Below the pieces are notes generated by a model, which worked only from the letters and a program-made list of their open reading frames with translations, was not told the origin of the DNA and did no database searches. Made by a program: the position numbers and the translations under genes. From Muribaculum sp. (GTDB lineage: Bacteria; Bacillota; Clostridia; Lachnospirales; Lachnospiraceae), in assembly GCA_023663735.1 (NCBI GenBank), contig JAMPGV010000024.1:1-38097 (forward strand): a stretch of DNA of 38,097 bases, in the 5' to 3' direction. This document shows positions 1-8,312 of this stretch, piece after piece (within the stretch, counting starts at the first letter, position 1; every line of letters starts with the position of its first letter).

Positions 1-28
1 AAAATTTTCAATGTTCTTTAAAATTTAG

Positions 29-1231
29 CTTGACTTTTTATTTGCAGGCTCAAAAGAGGTAAAGCTTCACCGCTTAAGTGACTGGTATCATAAAGGTACC
101 TTTTACAACGCTCACAACTTTTGTGTTCACAGATATCACTGCAGGAAAACAAATGTATGTGGTAAGATTATTCTTTGCAACATCAAGTGTACTTCCTGCC
201 CCACATGCAATCAGACCTGCTCTGAATACGTCAGGGAAAGATGCAACCGCCTCGACAAGGCTCCCTATGTATGCAATGGCTGCCCTAAAGCAATCAATCA
301 TTGCACGATTTCCCATAAATACCGTTACGATGCCATTTTTGCTGATCGTAAGTACAGGGAATGCCTTTCGTCATCCAGAGCGGGCATTAACATGTCAAAG
401 CAAGAACTTCATCAAAAGGATATGGTCATCACCCCTCTTATTTATCAGGGACAGTCACCCTATCAGATCATTACAAACCATCCGGAACTGGATATGTCTG
501 TCAGGACACTGTATTCCTATCTTGATGATGGCATTCTCACCGCAAGAAACATCGACCTGAAACGCAAAGTAAAGTTCAAGCCGCGTAAGGTACATAAAAC
601 GCAGATCAAAGACCGTACTGTTTTCGAAGGCCGCATGTATTCCGATTTTCAACAGCTGGGGCTTGATCATTTCGCCGAGATGGATACCGTTCATTCCTTA
701 CAGGAATCCAAACGGGTTATCCTGACCTTTTTCTTGACCCGTGAAAAACTGTTTCTTGCTTTCATTATGAACCGATGTACCAAAGGATCTGTAAAGCTGA
801 TCTTTGACAAACTGGAACGCCAGCTGAGAACATATGAGTTCCTCGCATTGTTCAGTACGATCCTGACTGACCGCGGTTCGGAATTCGGAGATCCGGAGAC
901 TTTAGAGACAGGCTCAAATGGAGTGATTCGTTCAAGCATCTACTACTGTGATCCCATGAGAAGCGGTCAAAAAGGCGGCATTGAACAGGTTCATACCATG
1001 CTCCGCATGGTTCTGCCTAAGAAAACCAGCTTTGAATTCCTCACCCAGTGGGATCTGAGAACCATCGTCGATCATATAAATTCCACTCCGCGTGAAAGCC
1101 TTGGCGGTCGTACACCTTACAACGTGGCACTGGAAAACTATGGCATTGATATACTGAAAGCACTTCAGCTTAGGCCGATCCCTCCCGATGAGGTCAATCT
1201 GACACCTAAGCTGATACGCTTTAACCGTTAA
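29..1231 (+). pseudogene. IS30-family transposase, 5'-truncated
   Basis: DDE transposase that would cut and rejoin IS30-type element ends. From the ATG at 392 the frame encodes 279 residues with the IS30 catalytic core: D98 in AEMDTV, D160 in LTDRGSEF and E199 in KGGIEQVH. The same frame stays open upstream to position 29 without a start. There it encodes the cysteine-rich stretch typical of this IS30 subgroup (CTSCPTCNQTC, then APYVCNGCPK) and the end of the DNA-binding helix (SKEVKLHR). An in-frame TAG at 26-28 closes it, so the first half of the helix-turn-helix is missing. Either the element is truncated near position 40 or the frame broke left of it. I see no clear left inverted repeat inside the window. 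Probably an inactive remnant; the catalytic half itself looks intact. Confidence 0.85.
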
Positions 1232-1661
1232 CTTATCATGAAAATCTGCTGTCAGACTGGAACTTAACAATTCACATTTTGGGGATGTGGCCTGTGAAAT
1301 TCAGTCTCGCACACCGAATGTCCGGAGGCTTGTTTGCCATGTCGTGAATTCAGATATTTCATGGGAAGTTAGTCTAATTATAGCAGTTCCCAGCAAAATG
1401 TGCCTTATAAAAATCAATAAAATCAGGAAAATTTAAAGGGCAGTGGAATTTACCCTTGCACTGGAATTTAAAATTTCAAGTCAGCTTGAAAATAAAGGGC
1501 TTTCGATTTTCTAAAGAAAAATTCAGTGATTAAAATAGTGGCGCAACTTGACATATATCATTACTTATGCTATAAATAATATGCTGTTATGTTACCAACA
1601 GAGAAACAATTCTCGCAATTCGGAAATTTGTCAAAACTCTTATGCACATAGCTTAACTAGT
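1232..1661. other. Non-coding stretch after the IS30 remnant
   Basis: No open frame with a start and ribosome binding site was found here. It probably includes the right end of the IS element. A partial repeat GCAGTGGAATTTA / GCACTGGAATTTA occurs at about 1441-1471, followed by a short inverted repeat TTTCAAG-tcag-CTTGAAA near 1477-1494. Composition turns strongly AT-rich after about 1370, marking entry into the accessory module. Which repeat is the true IS terminus cannot be decided without the left end. Confidence 0.4.
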
Positions 1662-1690
1662 TTGACAATTTAAGAAAAGTATTATATGAT
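1662..1690 (+). promoter_or_regulatory. Sigma-A promoter of the DUF3990 module
   Basis: TTGACA at 1662-1667 and TATGAT at 1685-1690, separated by exactly 17 nt. This is almost the perfect housekeeping consensus. Transcription would start near 1697, giving a leader of about 20 nt before the ATG at 1717. Confidence 0.8.
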
Positions 1691-1716
1691 AATAGTACCA
1701 ATGAGGGGAATTGAAT

Positions 1717-2331
1717 ATGTTATTATATCACGGAACAGATAATTTAAGCGCAGAGAATATATTAAAGTCTGGCGTTAAGTTTGAAATATGTGATCAGTAC
1801 ACTGATAATGGGCGAGGATTTTATTTAACAAATAATAGGGAGTTTGCTGAAGTCAGAGCATCCGTTATGTCATTGCCGCCCAAAATTCCCGTTGTGATAG
1901 AAATGTTTTTTGACGAGAATCGAGCGAAGGAAGAATTAAATATTTTACGATTTGATGAAACATCGGATGATTGGAGACTTTTTGTTACATTTAATCGTGC
2001 AGGATTAGAACATTATAATGTAATGAGTTTATATTTTCCTCAAAAGCTTAATAATCTTAACCATTTTTATGATATAGTTATAGATTATCCTGCCGATTCT
2101 GGGATATCTAACATTACAGATAAAATAGATAAATTGTTAGACAAAGCGAAAGAGTCGCCAAAACCGCTTAAGGTATATAGAAATAAGCTCATTAGACAAA
2201 TAAACCTAATTAATGTGGGGAATAGCGATTTATTGTCTAAACAGTACTCTTTTCATACTATACGGTCTTTGAAATTTTTGCATATAAATGGAATATTTTA
2301 TATTCCCGAGTTCATAATGGATAGGAGATGA
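1717..2331 (+). CDS. DUF3990-type, ADP-ribosyltransferase-like protein
   Basis: 204 residues. The N-terminus has the layout of the DUF3990 family, which is related in fold to ADP-ribosyltransferases: LYHGT (H5-G6-T7), then about 26 residues later GRGFYLT (Y36), then a helix with FAEVRA. In ADP-ribosyltransferases the HGT and FYLT motifs line the NAD pocket; activity here is inferred, not shown. The C-terminal half is not recognisable. I chose the ATG at 1717 because GAGGGG at 1703-1708 sits 8 nt before it, whereas a TTG at 1711 would be too close. Much more AT-rich than genes after 2980, suggesting horizontal transfer. The next gene starts 4 nt downstream, so the two are almost certainly co-expressed. 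A toxin or effector role is the obvious hypothesis. Confidence 0.65.
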   Translation: MLLYHGTDNLSAENILKSGVKFEICDQYTDNGRGFYLTNNREFAEVRASVMSLPPKIPVVIEMFFDENRAKEELNILRFDETSDDWRLFVTFNRAGLEHYNVMSLYFPQKLNNLNHFYDIVIDYPADSGISNITDKIDKLLDKAKESPKPLKVYRNKLIRQINLINVGNSDLLSKQYSFHTIRSLKFLHINGIFYIPEFIMDRR

Positions 2332-2335
2332 TACT

Positions 2336-2617
2336 ATGAATGGAGTAATGCTATCAATGCAAAATAAAAATTCAGTTCTAAAAGAAACTGCATTAAAATC
2401 TATAATTAATATACTTATTACGCAATATAATGTGTCAAGAGATATGGCTTGGATGTTGATCCAACAAAGTAAAATTGATCAAATTTTTGACAGGAATGCT
2501 GAAATTGCATCCCATACATCTAATAAAACATGGGCCAAGCGAGCTTATGAACAGTTAGATGTTAATGATTATGAATTGGCGTTTCCTTATGATTCTCTAC
2601 AAATTAGGAATCAATAG
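2336..2617 (+). CDS. Small partner protein of the DUF3990 gene
   Basis: 93 residues, no recognised domain. Predicted mostly helical and soluble: the first 60 residues (KSIINILITQ, SRDMAWMLIQQS) look like an alpha-helical bundle, with no signal peptide or membrane segment. It starts 4 nt after the stop of the DUF3990 gene, with GGAG about 8 nt before its ATG, so translation is probably coupled. Small helical proteins of the DUF3791 kind are often found beside DUF3990 genes. I cannot assign this one to that family with certainty, but the arrangement fits a two-gene toxin-antitoxin or effector-immunity pair. AT-rich like its neighbour. Confidence 0.55.
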   Translation: MNGVMLSMQNKNSVLKETALKSIINILITQYNVSRDMAWMLIQQSKIDQIFDRNAEIASHTSNKTWAKRAYEQLDVNDYELAFPYDSLQIRNQ

Positions 2618-2673
2618 AATGTATTTATAAGTATGGCTCATTTTATATAGGGTAAACCTCGACTTTTAGACAG

Positions 2674-2702
2674 TTGCTTTTGTCTGGCAAATGTGTTACT
2701 AT
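2674..2702 (+). promoter_or_regulatory. Candidate promoter of the 37-aa peptide gene
   Basis: TTGCTT at 2674-2679 and TACTAT at 2697-2702 with a 17-nt spacer, 35 nt before the AGGAGG site preceding the peptide. The -35 also sits inside a small inverted repeat AGACA...TGTCT (2668-2685). Moderate match only. Confidence 0.4.
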
Positions 2703-2737
2703 TTTATCAGAGCAAATCAAAGGAGGGCCATGCCGCT

Positions 2738-2851
2738 ATGTCTATTATTTTATTTGGAGGATTGTTAATTATTATCATTGCCGTGGTGATCGCAGTAGTT
2801 TCCTCCGTTGTGTCTGCCGTTGCCGCCGATCAGGACGAGGATGTAGATTGA
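2738..2851 (+). CDS. 37-residue single-pass membrane peptide
   Basis: Short gene: N-terminus MSIILFGGLLIIIIAVV, then a continuous hydrophobic helix to about residue 29, then an acidic tail (DQDEDVD). Likely a small integral membrane protein with its charged tail exposed. Support for a real gene: AGGAGGG at 2721-2727 lies 11 nt before the ATG, a plausible promoter lies at 2674-2702, and a strong terminator at 2919-2958 follows on the same strand with nothing else to terminate. The overlapping longer frame (2674-2868) reads as arginine- and cysteine-rich nonsense and lacks a ribosome binding site. Function unknown; small stress or quality-control peptides and type I toxins share this look, but no antisense RNA partner is evident. 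Confidence 0.6.
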   Translation: MSIILFGGLLIIIIAVVIAVVSSVVSAVAADQDEDVD

Positions 2852-2866
2852 ATCTATTGCATCTAT

Positions 2867-2906
2867 AAAAGGGATTCCGAAAAGGATTCCCGAAAAAGGA
2901 TTCCGG
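2867..2906. repeat. Three 13-14 bp tandem repeats
   Basis: AAAAGGGATTCCG (2867-2879), AAAAGGATTCCCG (2880-2892) and AAAAAGGATTCCGG (2893-2906) sit head to tail between the 37-residue peptide gene and its terminator. Probably slippage-derived. Confidence 0.7.
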
Positions 2907-2918
2907 TAAGTAGAACAT

Positions 2919-2958
2919 ACATGCCCTGTGGAAGAGACTCCGCAGGGCATGTTTTTAT
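2919..2958 (+). terminator. Rho-independent terminator
   Basis: Perfect 10-bp stem ACATGCCCTG / CAGGGCATGT (2919-2928 with 2943-2952) followed by TTTTTATTT. The T-run is only on the plus strand, so it ends the transcript of the 37-residue peptide. The stem may also protect the 3' end of the convergent isomerase mRNA. Confidence 0.85.
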
Positions 2959-2983
2959 TTGCATTTATTTATGGCATTCCCAT

Positions 2984-4468
2984 TTATGCAAAAGGATTTT
3001 CCGTAGGATACATCATCCCCTTGGGCTGGTTGAAATTCAGATCTTCCACGGGAACTCCCACATATTTGAACACTTCATACAGCGCTTTGCCATAGTGTCC
3101 GAACGCCACCGCACCGTGATGGGGATAATTTTTCTCGATCAGCACATGCCGGTAGAACCGCCCCATCTCCGGAATGGCGAACACACCGATACTGCCGAAG
3201 GAACGGGTTGCCACGGGAAGCACCTCGCCCTGCGCAATGTAGGCGCGCAGCTTGTTGTCCGCCGTGGACTGCAGGCGGTAAAACGTGATGTCGCCGGGAA
3301 CGATATCGCCCTCTAACGTACCCTGCGTCACTTCCTCCGGCAGGGTTCTCGCCATGATCATCTGATACTTCATATTGCAGAAAGAAAGCTTCTTGGAGCA
3401 GGTATTGCCGCAGTGGAAACCCATGAAGGTGTCCCTGTGGGTATAATCAAATTTCCCCTTAATCGCCTCCTCATACATATCGTCCGGGACGGAATTGTTG
3501 ATATCTAAAAGCGTCACGACGTCCTGACTCACGCAGGCGCCGATGAACTCGCTCAGACATCCGTAGATATCCACCTCGCAGGATACGGGGATCCCCATGC
3601 CCGTGAGACGGCTGTTGACATAACAGGGTACGAAGCCGAACTGTGTCTGGAAGGCGGGCCAGCATTTTCCCGCAACCGCCACATACTTGCGGTACCCTTT
3701 ATGCGCCTCCACCCAGTCCAAGAGCGTCAGTTCATACTGCGCCAGCTTCGGCAGCACGTCGGGCTTTAAATTGCCCGCGCCCAACTCCGCTTTCATCTCC
3801 TCAATCTTGGCGGGGATTCTCTCGTCTCCCTCATGTTTCTTAAACGCCTCGAACAGATCCAGCTCCGAGTTCTCCTCGATCTCCACCCCCAGATTATAAA
3901 GCTGCTTGATGGGCGCGTTGCAAGCGAGGAAATTCAAAGGTCTCGGCCCGAAAGAAATAATTTTCAAATCGGACAGCCCGATAACCGCTCTGGCGATCGG
4001 CACGAACTCGTTGATCATATCTGCGCATTCCTCCGCCGTACCCACCGGATATTCCGGAATGTAGGCCCGCACGTTCCTCAATTTGAGATTATAGCTGGCA
4101 TTGAGCATCCCGCAGTAAGCGTCTCCCCTGCCGCCCATCAAATCGTTCTGGCTCTCCTCCGCCGCCGCAATAAACATCACAGGACCGTCAAAATGCTTGG
4201 CCAGAAGGGTCTCCGAAATCTCCGGACCGAAATTGCCAAGGTACACGCACAGAGCGTTACAGCCCGCCTTCCGGACGTCCTCTAACGCCTGTACCATGTG
4301 GATCTCACTCTCCACGATGCACACCGGACATTCGTAAATCTCCGCGCCGTCATACTTTGCCTTGTAGGCTTCCGTCAGAGCCTTCCGCCGGTTTACGGAA
4401 AGGCTCTCCGGAAAGCAGTCGCGGCTCACGGCCACAATACCGATTTTCACTTGGGGTAAATTGTTCAT
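2984..4468 (-). CDS. L-fucose/L-arabinose-isomerase-family aldose isomerase
   Basis: 494 residues. Belongs to the fucose-isomerase superfamily that interconverts aldoses and ketoses with a divalent metal. The metal-ligand pair is visible as E298 in PVSCEVD and D322 in LLDINN, spaced 24 residues as in FucI, and a FHCGNTC motif lies near residue 353. The N-terminal half holds the nucleotide-like fold of the family (VYLGNFGPE). At 494 residues it is shorter than typical FucI (about 590), matching the broader COG2407-type group whose substrates are mostly unknown. AGGAGG precedes the ATG. It is the last gene of the minus-strand unit, 34 nt after xylulokinase, so it probably feeds a ketose such as xylulose or a relative to that kinase. 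The exact sugar is not predictable from sequence. Confidence 0.8.
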   Translation of the reverse strand: MNNLPQVKIGIVAVSRDCFPESLSVNRRKALTEAYKAKYDGAEIYECPVCIVESEIHMVQALEDVRKAGCNALCVYLGNFGPEISETLLAKHFDGPVMFIAAAEESQNDLMGGRGDAYCGMLNASYNLKLRNVRAYIPEYPVGTAEECADMINEFVPIARAVIGLSDLKIISFGPRPLNFLACNAPIKQLYNLGVEIEENSELDLFEAFKKHEGDERIPAKIEEMKAELGAGNLKPDVLPKLAQYELTLLDWVEAHKGYRKYVAVAGKCWPAFQTQFGFVPCYVNSRLTGMGIPVSCEVDIYGCLSEFIGACVSQDVVTLLDINNSVPDDMYEEAIKGKFDYTHRDTFMGFHCGNTCSKKLSFCNMKYQMIMARTLPEEVTQGTLEGDIVPGDITFYRLQSTADNKLRAYIAQGEVLPVATRSFGSIGVFAIPEMGRFYRHVLIEKNYPHHGAVAFGHYGKALYEVFKYVGVPVEDLNFNQPKGMMYPTENPFA

Positions 4469-4487
4469 CAGATCGTCCTCCTTCTAT

Positions 4488-4515
4488 TTTATTTGCTCAT
4501 GTTTATTTGCTCATG
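4488..4515. repeat. Perfect 14-bp tandem duplication across the xylB stop
   Basis: TTTATTTGCTCATG occurs at 4488-4501 and again at 4502-4515. The duplication covers the xylB stop codon, so the final codons ATG AGC AAA TAA are present twice; translation stops at the first copy. It lies between xylB and the ribosome binding site of the isomerase. Confidence 0.9.
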
Positions 4516-5981
4516 ATATCATACACTTTTTTGCAGGCGGGATAAATTTCCCTGAATTTGGCGTATCGCTCCTCATATTTGGCCACCAGCTCAGGTTCCG
4601 GTTCCACCGTCTCCGCCACCTTTACGATCCACTCCGCCGCGGCTTCCACGTCAGGATACGCCCCGCAGGCCACCGCGGCCAGCATCGCCGCCCCCAGCGC
4701 GGGGCCTTCTTCGCTCTCGATCACGTCCACTTTGAGGTTCATAATATTGGCGATCATCTTCTTCCAGAGGGGACTCTTTGCTCCGCCTCCGCAGATCTTG
4801 GTGCGCTCAGGACGAATGCCCAGAGATCTGGCCACTTCCAGAGAATCCCGCAGCGCGAACGCCACACCCTCCAGCACGGCCTGCGTCAGATCGGTGCGAG
4901 TGCTGTCCATGGTCATACCGATAAAGGTTCCCCGAGCTTTGGGATCATTGTGGGGCGAGCGCTCCCCCATGAGATAGGGCAGAAAAAAGACGGTATTTTC
5001 CCCCAGCTTCTCCGGCGTAATCCCCTCCTGCTCCGCCTGATATTGATTGGTGTGCAGAATCTCCTCCATCCACCACTTGTTGCAGGATGCAGCGCTGAGC
5101 ATACATCCCATGAGGTGATAGCTTCCGTCCGCATGGGCGAAAGAATGCAGCGCGTTATTCCGATCCACCCGGAACTCCTTCGAGGAGAGAAAAATCGTGC
5201 CGCTGGTCCCCAGAGAGAGATTGCATCCGCCCGCTCCCACGGTTCCCGTTCCCACCGCAGCCGCGGCGTTGTCCCCGGCCCCCGCCGCGACAATACAATC
5301 CTTGGAAAGGCCAAGCTCTCGCGCCACTTCCGGAAGCACGCATCCCACTTTCTCATAACTTTCGTAACAGCGCGCAAGCCAGCGCTTCTCCACGCCGCAG
5401 ATCTCACACATTTCCTCGGACCAGCGGCGGTTCTTCACATCGAACAAAAGCATACCGGAAGCGTCCGACACATCGGTACAGTGGACGCCCGTAAGCTTGT
5501 AGGCGATGTAGTCCTTGGGCAGCATGATCTTGGCGATGCGCGCGTAATGTTCCGGCTCATGCTTCTTGACCCAGAGGATCTTCGGCGCGGTAAATCCGGC
5601 AAATGCGATATTGGCCGTATATTCCGACAGACGCTTTCTGCCGATTGTCTCGTTGAGATACCCGCATTCCTCGGCGGTTCTGCCGTCGTTCCAGAGAATC
5701 GCGGGGCGGATTACCTCATCCTTCTCATCCAGAAGCACCAGCCCGTGCATCTGTCCGCCGAAACTGACGCCCGCCACCTGAGAGGCATCCGTCCCCTCCA
5801 GCAGTTCCCGGATACCGTCCTTCGTCTGCCGCCACCAGTCGGACGGATTCTGCTCCGACCAGCCGGGCCGAGGAAACGACAAGGGATATTCCTTTGACAC
5901 AATTTTCCGGATCTGCCCCTCGCGGTCCATGAGCAGCAATTTGACCGCGGAAGTCCCCAAATCCACACCAATAAACAGCAT
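4503..5981 (-). CDS. xylB: Xylulokinase
   Basis: 492 residues, standard length. FGGY-family sugar kinase that phosphorylates D-xylulose to xylulose 5-phosphate with ATP for the pentose phosphate pathway. Visible motifs: phosphate loop DLGTSAVK (from D7), the substrate-contact motif GGQMHG (75-80) characteristic of xylulokinases, WNDGR (98-101), the catalytic aspartate D237 in GAGDNAA, and the C-terminal GGGAKSPLW signature. The GGGGTG-containing ribosome binding site lies just before ATG 5981. It sits 33 nt after the transglutaminase-like gene and 34 nt before the isomerase, so all could be on one transcript, although the upstream three genes are functionally unrelated. A ribulose-type substrate is possible given the fucose-isomerase-like partner. 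Confidence 0.9.
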   Translation of the reverse strand: MLFIGVDLGTSAVKLLLMDREGQIRKIVSKEYPLSFPRPGWSEQNPSDWWRQTKDGIRELLEGTDASQVAGVSFGGQMHGLVLLDEKDEVIRPAILWNDGRTAEECGYLNETIGRKRLSEYTANIAFAGFTAPKILWVKKHEPEHYARIAKIMLPKDYIAYKLTGVHCTDVSDASGMLLFDVKNRRWSEEMCEICGVEKRWLARCYESYEKVGCVLPEVARELGLSKDCIVAAGAGDNAAAAVGTGTVGAGGCNLSLGTSGTIFLSSKEFRVDRNNALHSFAHADGSYHLMGCMLSAASCNKWWMEEILHTNQYQAEQEGITPEKLGENTVFFLPYLMGERSPHNDPKARGTFIGMTMDSTRTDLTQAVLEGVAFALRDSLEVARSLGIRPERTKICGGGAKSPLWKKMIANIMNLKVDVIESEEGPALGAAMLAAVACGAYPDVEAAAEWIVKVAETVEPEPELVAKYEERYAKFREIYPACKKVYDIMSK

Positions 5982-6014
5982 TGCACCCCATCCTTTCTAC
6001 ACATTTATTTGATT

Positions 6015-8312
6015 CTATTTCTTTTTTCTGCGTCTGTGCCGAAATAACGCCCTGATCCTGCGGAGTTCCCTGCGGAGTCTGCCGCAGTCATAATCTGTTT
6101 CCCCGGCAAAAAACACTTGATAAAGCGCTTGTTCCTGTTCCGGCCCGATTTCCAGACCATACCCTTCCCGCAGCCGGTTCAGCTGATCCTGCAAAGTGCG
6201 CAGCGCGCCGTAATTTTCGTCTTTCTTTCTGAGGATTCGCAGAATCCTCCCGTATTCCAGCCGAACCTGTTCCGCCCCGGGAAGCCGCCTCTCCTTCCGG
6301 ATCCGACGGATTTTTACAATCGTCAGCACGGCCGCAGTCAAGAGCGCCGCCAAAAGCAGTACATAAGTCATACCGCCCAGCGCGTTCTCCAGATATGCCC
6401 CAAGATTGCCCGTACCCAGATTCAGCTCCGTATTTTCACCGCTCAGATTCATAAAGGCGTCCCAGAAGGACGTGGTGTCTTCCTCCTCCGAAGCCGCGGG
6501 AGTCGGATCCACTACGACCCACCCCTTGTCCGCCACATAGATCTCCACCCACGCGTGGGCATAGGCGTCGGGAATCTCAAGCTCTACCAGAGCCGTCTCG
6601 CCTAACGGCGCATAGCCATCGTAGTATTCTTCATAGGCGGCGTCCTCCACCAGCACGCCGTTTAACACCACGTCTGTATAGGAGAAGGCGTAACCCTCCA
6701 CATATCTGGCGGGAATCCCCATCTGGCGGAACAGCATCGTCCCCGCCGACGCAAAATGCGCGCAGTAACCTTTTTTGTTCTCCGTCAAAAAATGCGTAAT
6801 ATAATCGGAATTGCCGAAATAATAGCCCGGCCGCAAAGTATAGGAATAATTCTCCGCAAAATACTTCACGACCTGATCCGCGATCTCTTCCTCCGTACCC
6901 GCAAAGCCCGCCGCCTCGCACACGTTCCGCACCGCCCTTGCGCAGCTCTCCGGCACCGTCAGATACGCCTCATCCGCCTGACCCGCAGCTCCCGCCGCCA
7001 ACCGTGCTTCCCCGGACGCCGGATAATAGGTGTAGACATCATAAATCTCGCCGGCGGGATAAAAGTTTCTGGTAGGATCCGGCTCAACATCCGGCCCAAA
7101 CCGAGCAGAAACCCAATGGAGGATACCCGGTGTATCCATCGTATAATACGGCCGGTACTCATAATCATACGAAGCGCCCACCCGCCGTATTTCCATGACG
7201 CCCCTGCCCTGTTTGGAAGCGTCCCTCTCATAGGCGGCTTGACGGCTCCGCACCGTCTCCTCCATCAGCCCGTCGTCGGGCAGTCCGGCCTCAGCCGCGG
7301 TCCACCGCATTCCCTCGTAATCGCGCCCCGTAAACGCCTTTAGATACACGGGATCGAAACTGTAGGGCGTGTAGCGCACGATCAAATCCGTCTCATAGCT
7401 GGGCATGACCGAGGATCCTCTGCTCAGCATACCGCCGCTGATTCCGGCTCCCATATCGTCTGTGCGGAACAAAGCCCTGAGGCCGAATTGGAGCAGATTA
7501 CTCATCTGATGCCCCGTTGACACCTTGACCGCATTGTCAGGCACGATTCCCGTGTAAACCTGCTCCGGCAGAAGGAACGATACGCCCCGCACAAGCAGCA
7601 CAGTCATCACGGCCGCCAGCGGAATCACATAGCGCATCCGTCTTGTGAGCCGGTCTCCCATGCGGGAGCTTTTGACGTTTCCTCCCTGCAAAATGGCTGC
7701 GGTCATATACCCGGTCAACAAAAACAGCACATAGATCATGGACGGAGACCGCTCGAAATAGAAAGGAACCACAAAGAAGACCAGCGTATCCGAAACCACC
7801 CGGAACAGGCTGCATTTGCGCTGTAGATAAATATTGAACAAAATCAGCGCCACCATCCCCATGAACAGCACAAAGGCCGTGATCGTCATATACTCGTCCT
7901 GCACGACCAAATCATATTCCGTGCCGTTCTGGACGCCCAGATAAGACCGGGCTATGGCGAAAATCTTGTTGAGGATGGCATAGTACCCACTGTTGATCAC
8001 CCAGTAATTTGTAAGAGCGACATACATATAGACTGCAAAAAGCCCCAGACTGCACAGATTGGTAAGCCACTTTTTCCCCGTCTCATAGACGGCACTCAGA
8101 AACAGCGCCAGCAGAAACAGCACCAGCATACAGACGCCGCTATTGTACTCGATCTCGAAAGCGGACAAAAACCCTCCCAGCGTGCCGTAGACGAGCAGAA
8201 AAAGCAGCAGCGCCTTGGCAAGCGCCGCCCAAAAGTCATATTTTCTCTCCTCCTGCACCTGTACAAGAGCAAGTTCCGGCTCCTGCTGCTTTCTTTTACT
8301 GAATATATGCAC
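6015..8312 (-). CDS. Membrane transglutaminase-like protein
   Basis: 765 residues from a GTG start. Several hydrophobic helices fill roughly residues 30-250. An extracytoplasmic transglutaminase-like domain follows, with a complete Cys-His-Asp triad: C517 in KKGYCAHF, H586 in AYAHAWVE and D602 in VVVDPT. A further membrane helix (about 650-675) leads to an arginine-rich cytoplasmic tail. This is the TgpA/DUF3488-type architecture paired with MoxR and DUF58 genes. I chose GTG 8312 because AGGAG lies 9 nt upstream. Longer frames reaching 8384 would run deep into the DUF58 gene, whereas this start overlaps it by only 17 bp, typical of translational coupling. Likely acts on cell-surface proteins or peptides; the substrate is unknown. 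Confidence 0.85.
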   Translation of the reverse strand: MHIFSKRKQQEPELALVQVQEERKYDFWAALAKALLLFLLVYGTLGGFLSAFEIEYNSGVCMLVLFLLALFLSAVYETGKKWLTNLCSLGLFAVYMYVALTNYWVINSGYYAILNKIFAIARSYLGVQNGTEYDLVVQDEYMTITAFVLFMGMVALILFNIYLQRKCSLFRVVSDTLVFFVVPFYFERSPSMIYVLFLLTGYMTAAILQGGNVKSSRMGDRLTRRMRYVIPLAAVMTVLLVRGVSFLLPEQVYTGIVPDNAVKVSTGHQMSNLLQFGLRALFRTDDMGAGISGGMLSRGSSVMPSYETDLIVRYTPYSFDPVYLKAFTGRDYEGMRWTAAEAGLPDDGLMEETVRSRQAAYERDASKQGRGVMEIRRVGASYDYEYRPYYTMDTPGILHWVSARFGPDVEPDPTRNFYPAGEIYDVYTYYPASGEARLAAGAAGQADEAYLTVPESCARAVRNVCEAAGFAGTEEEIADQVVKYFAENYSYTLRPGYYFGNSDYITHFLTENKKGYCAHFASAGTMLFRQMGIPARYVEGYAFSYTDVVLNGVLVEDAAYEEYYDGYAPLGETALVELEIPDAYAHAWVEIYVADKGWVVVDPTPAASEEEDTTSFWDAFMNLSGENTELNLGTGNLGAYLENALGGMTYVLLLAALLTAAVLTIVKIRRIRKERRLPGAEQVRLEYGRILRILRKKDENYGALRTLQDQLNRLREGYGLEIGPEQEQALYQVFFAGETDYDCGRLRRELRRIRALFRHRRRKKK

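Noticed and set aside
78-560. 160-codon frame in the IS30 region
   Set aside because: Frame shadow; the transposase frame (29-1231) shows the IS30 cysteine-rich and DDE motifs through the same stretch.
2674-2868. 64-codon frame overlapping the 37-residue peptide
   Set aside because: Starts inside the promoter-like region without a binding site; the overlapping 37-codon frame has AGGAGG and a coherent membrane helix.
4461-5897. 478-codon plus-strand frame opposite xylB
   Set aside because: Shadow of xylB; no family motif or start signal.
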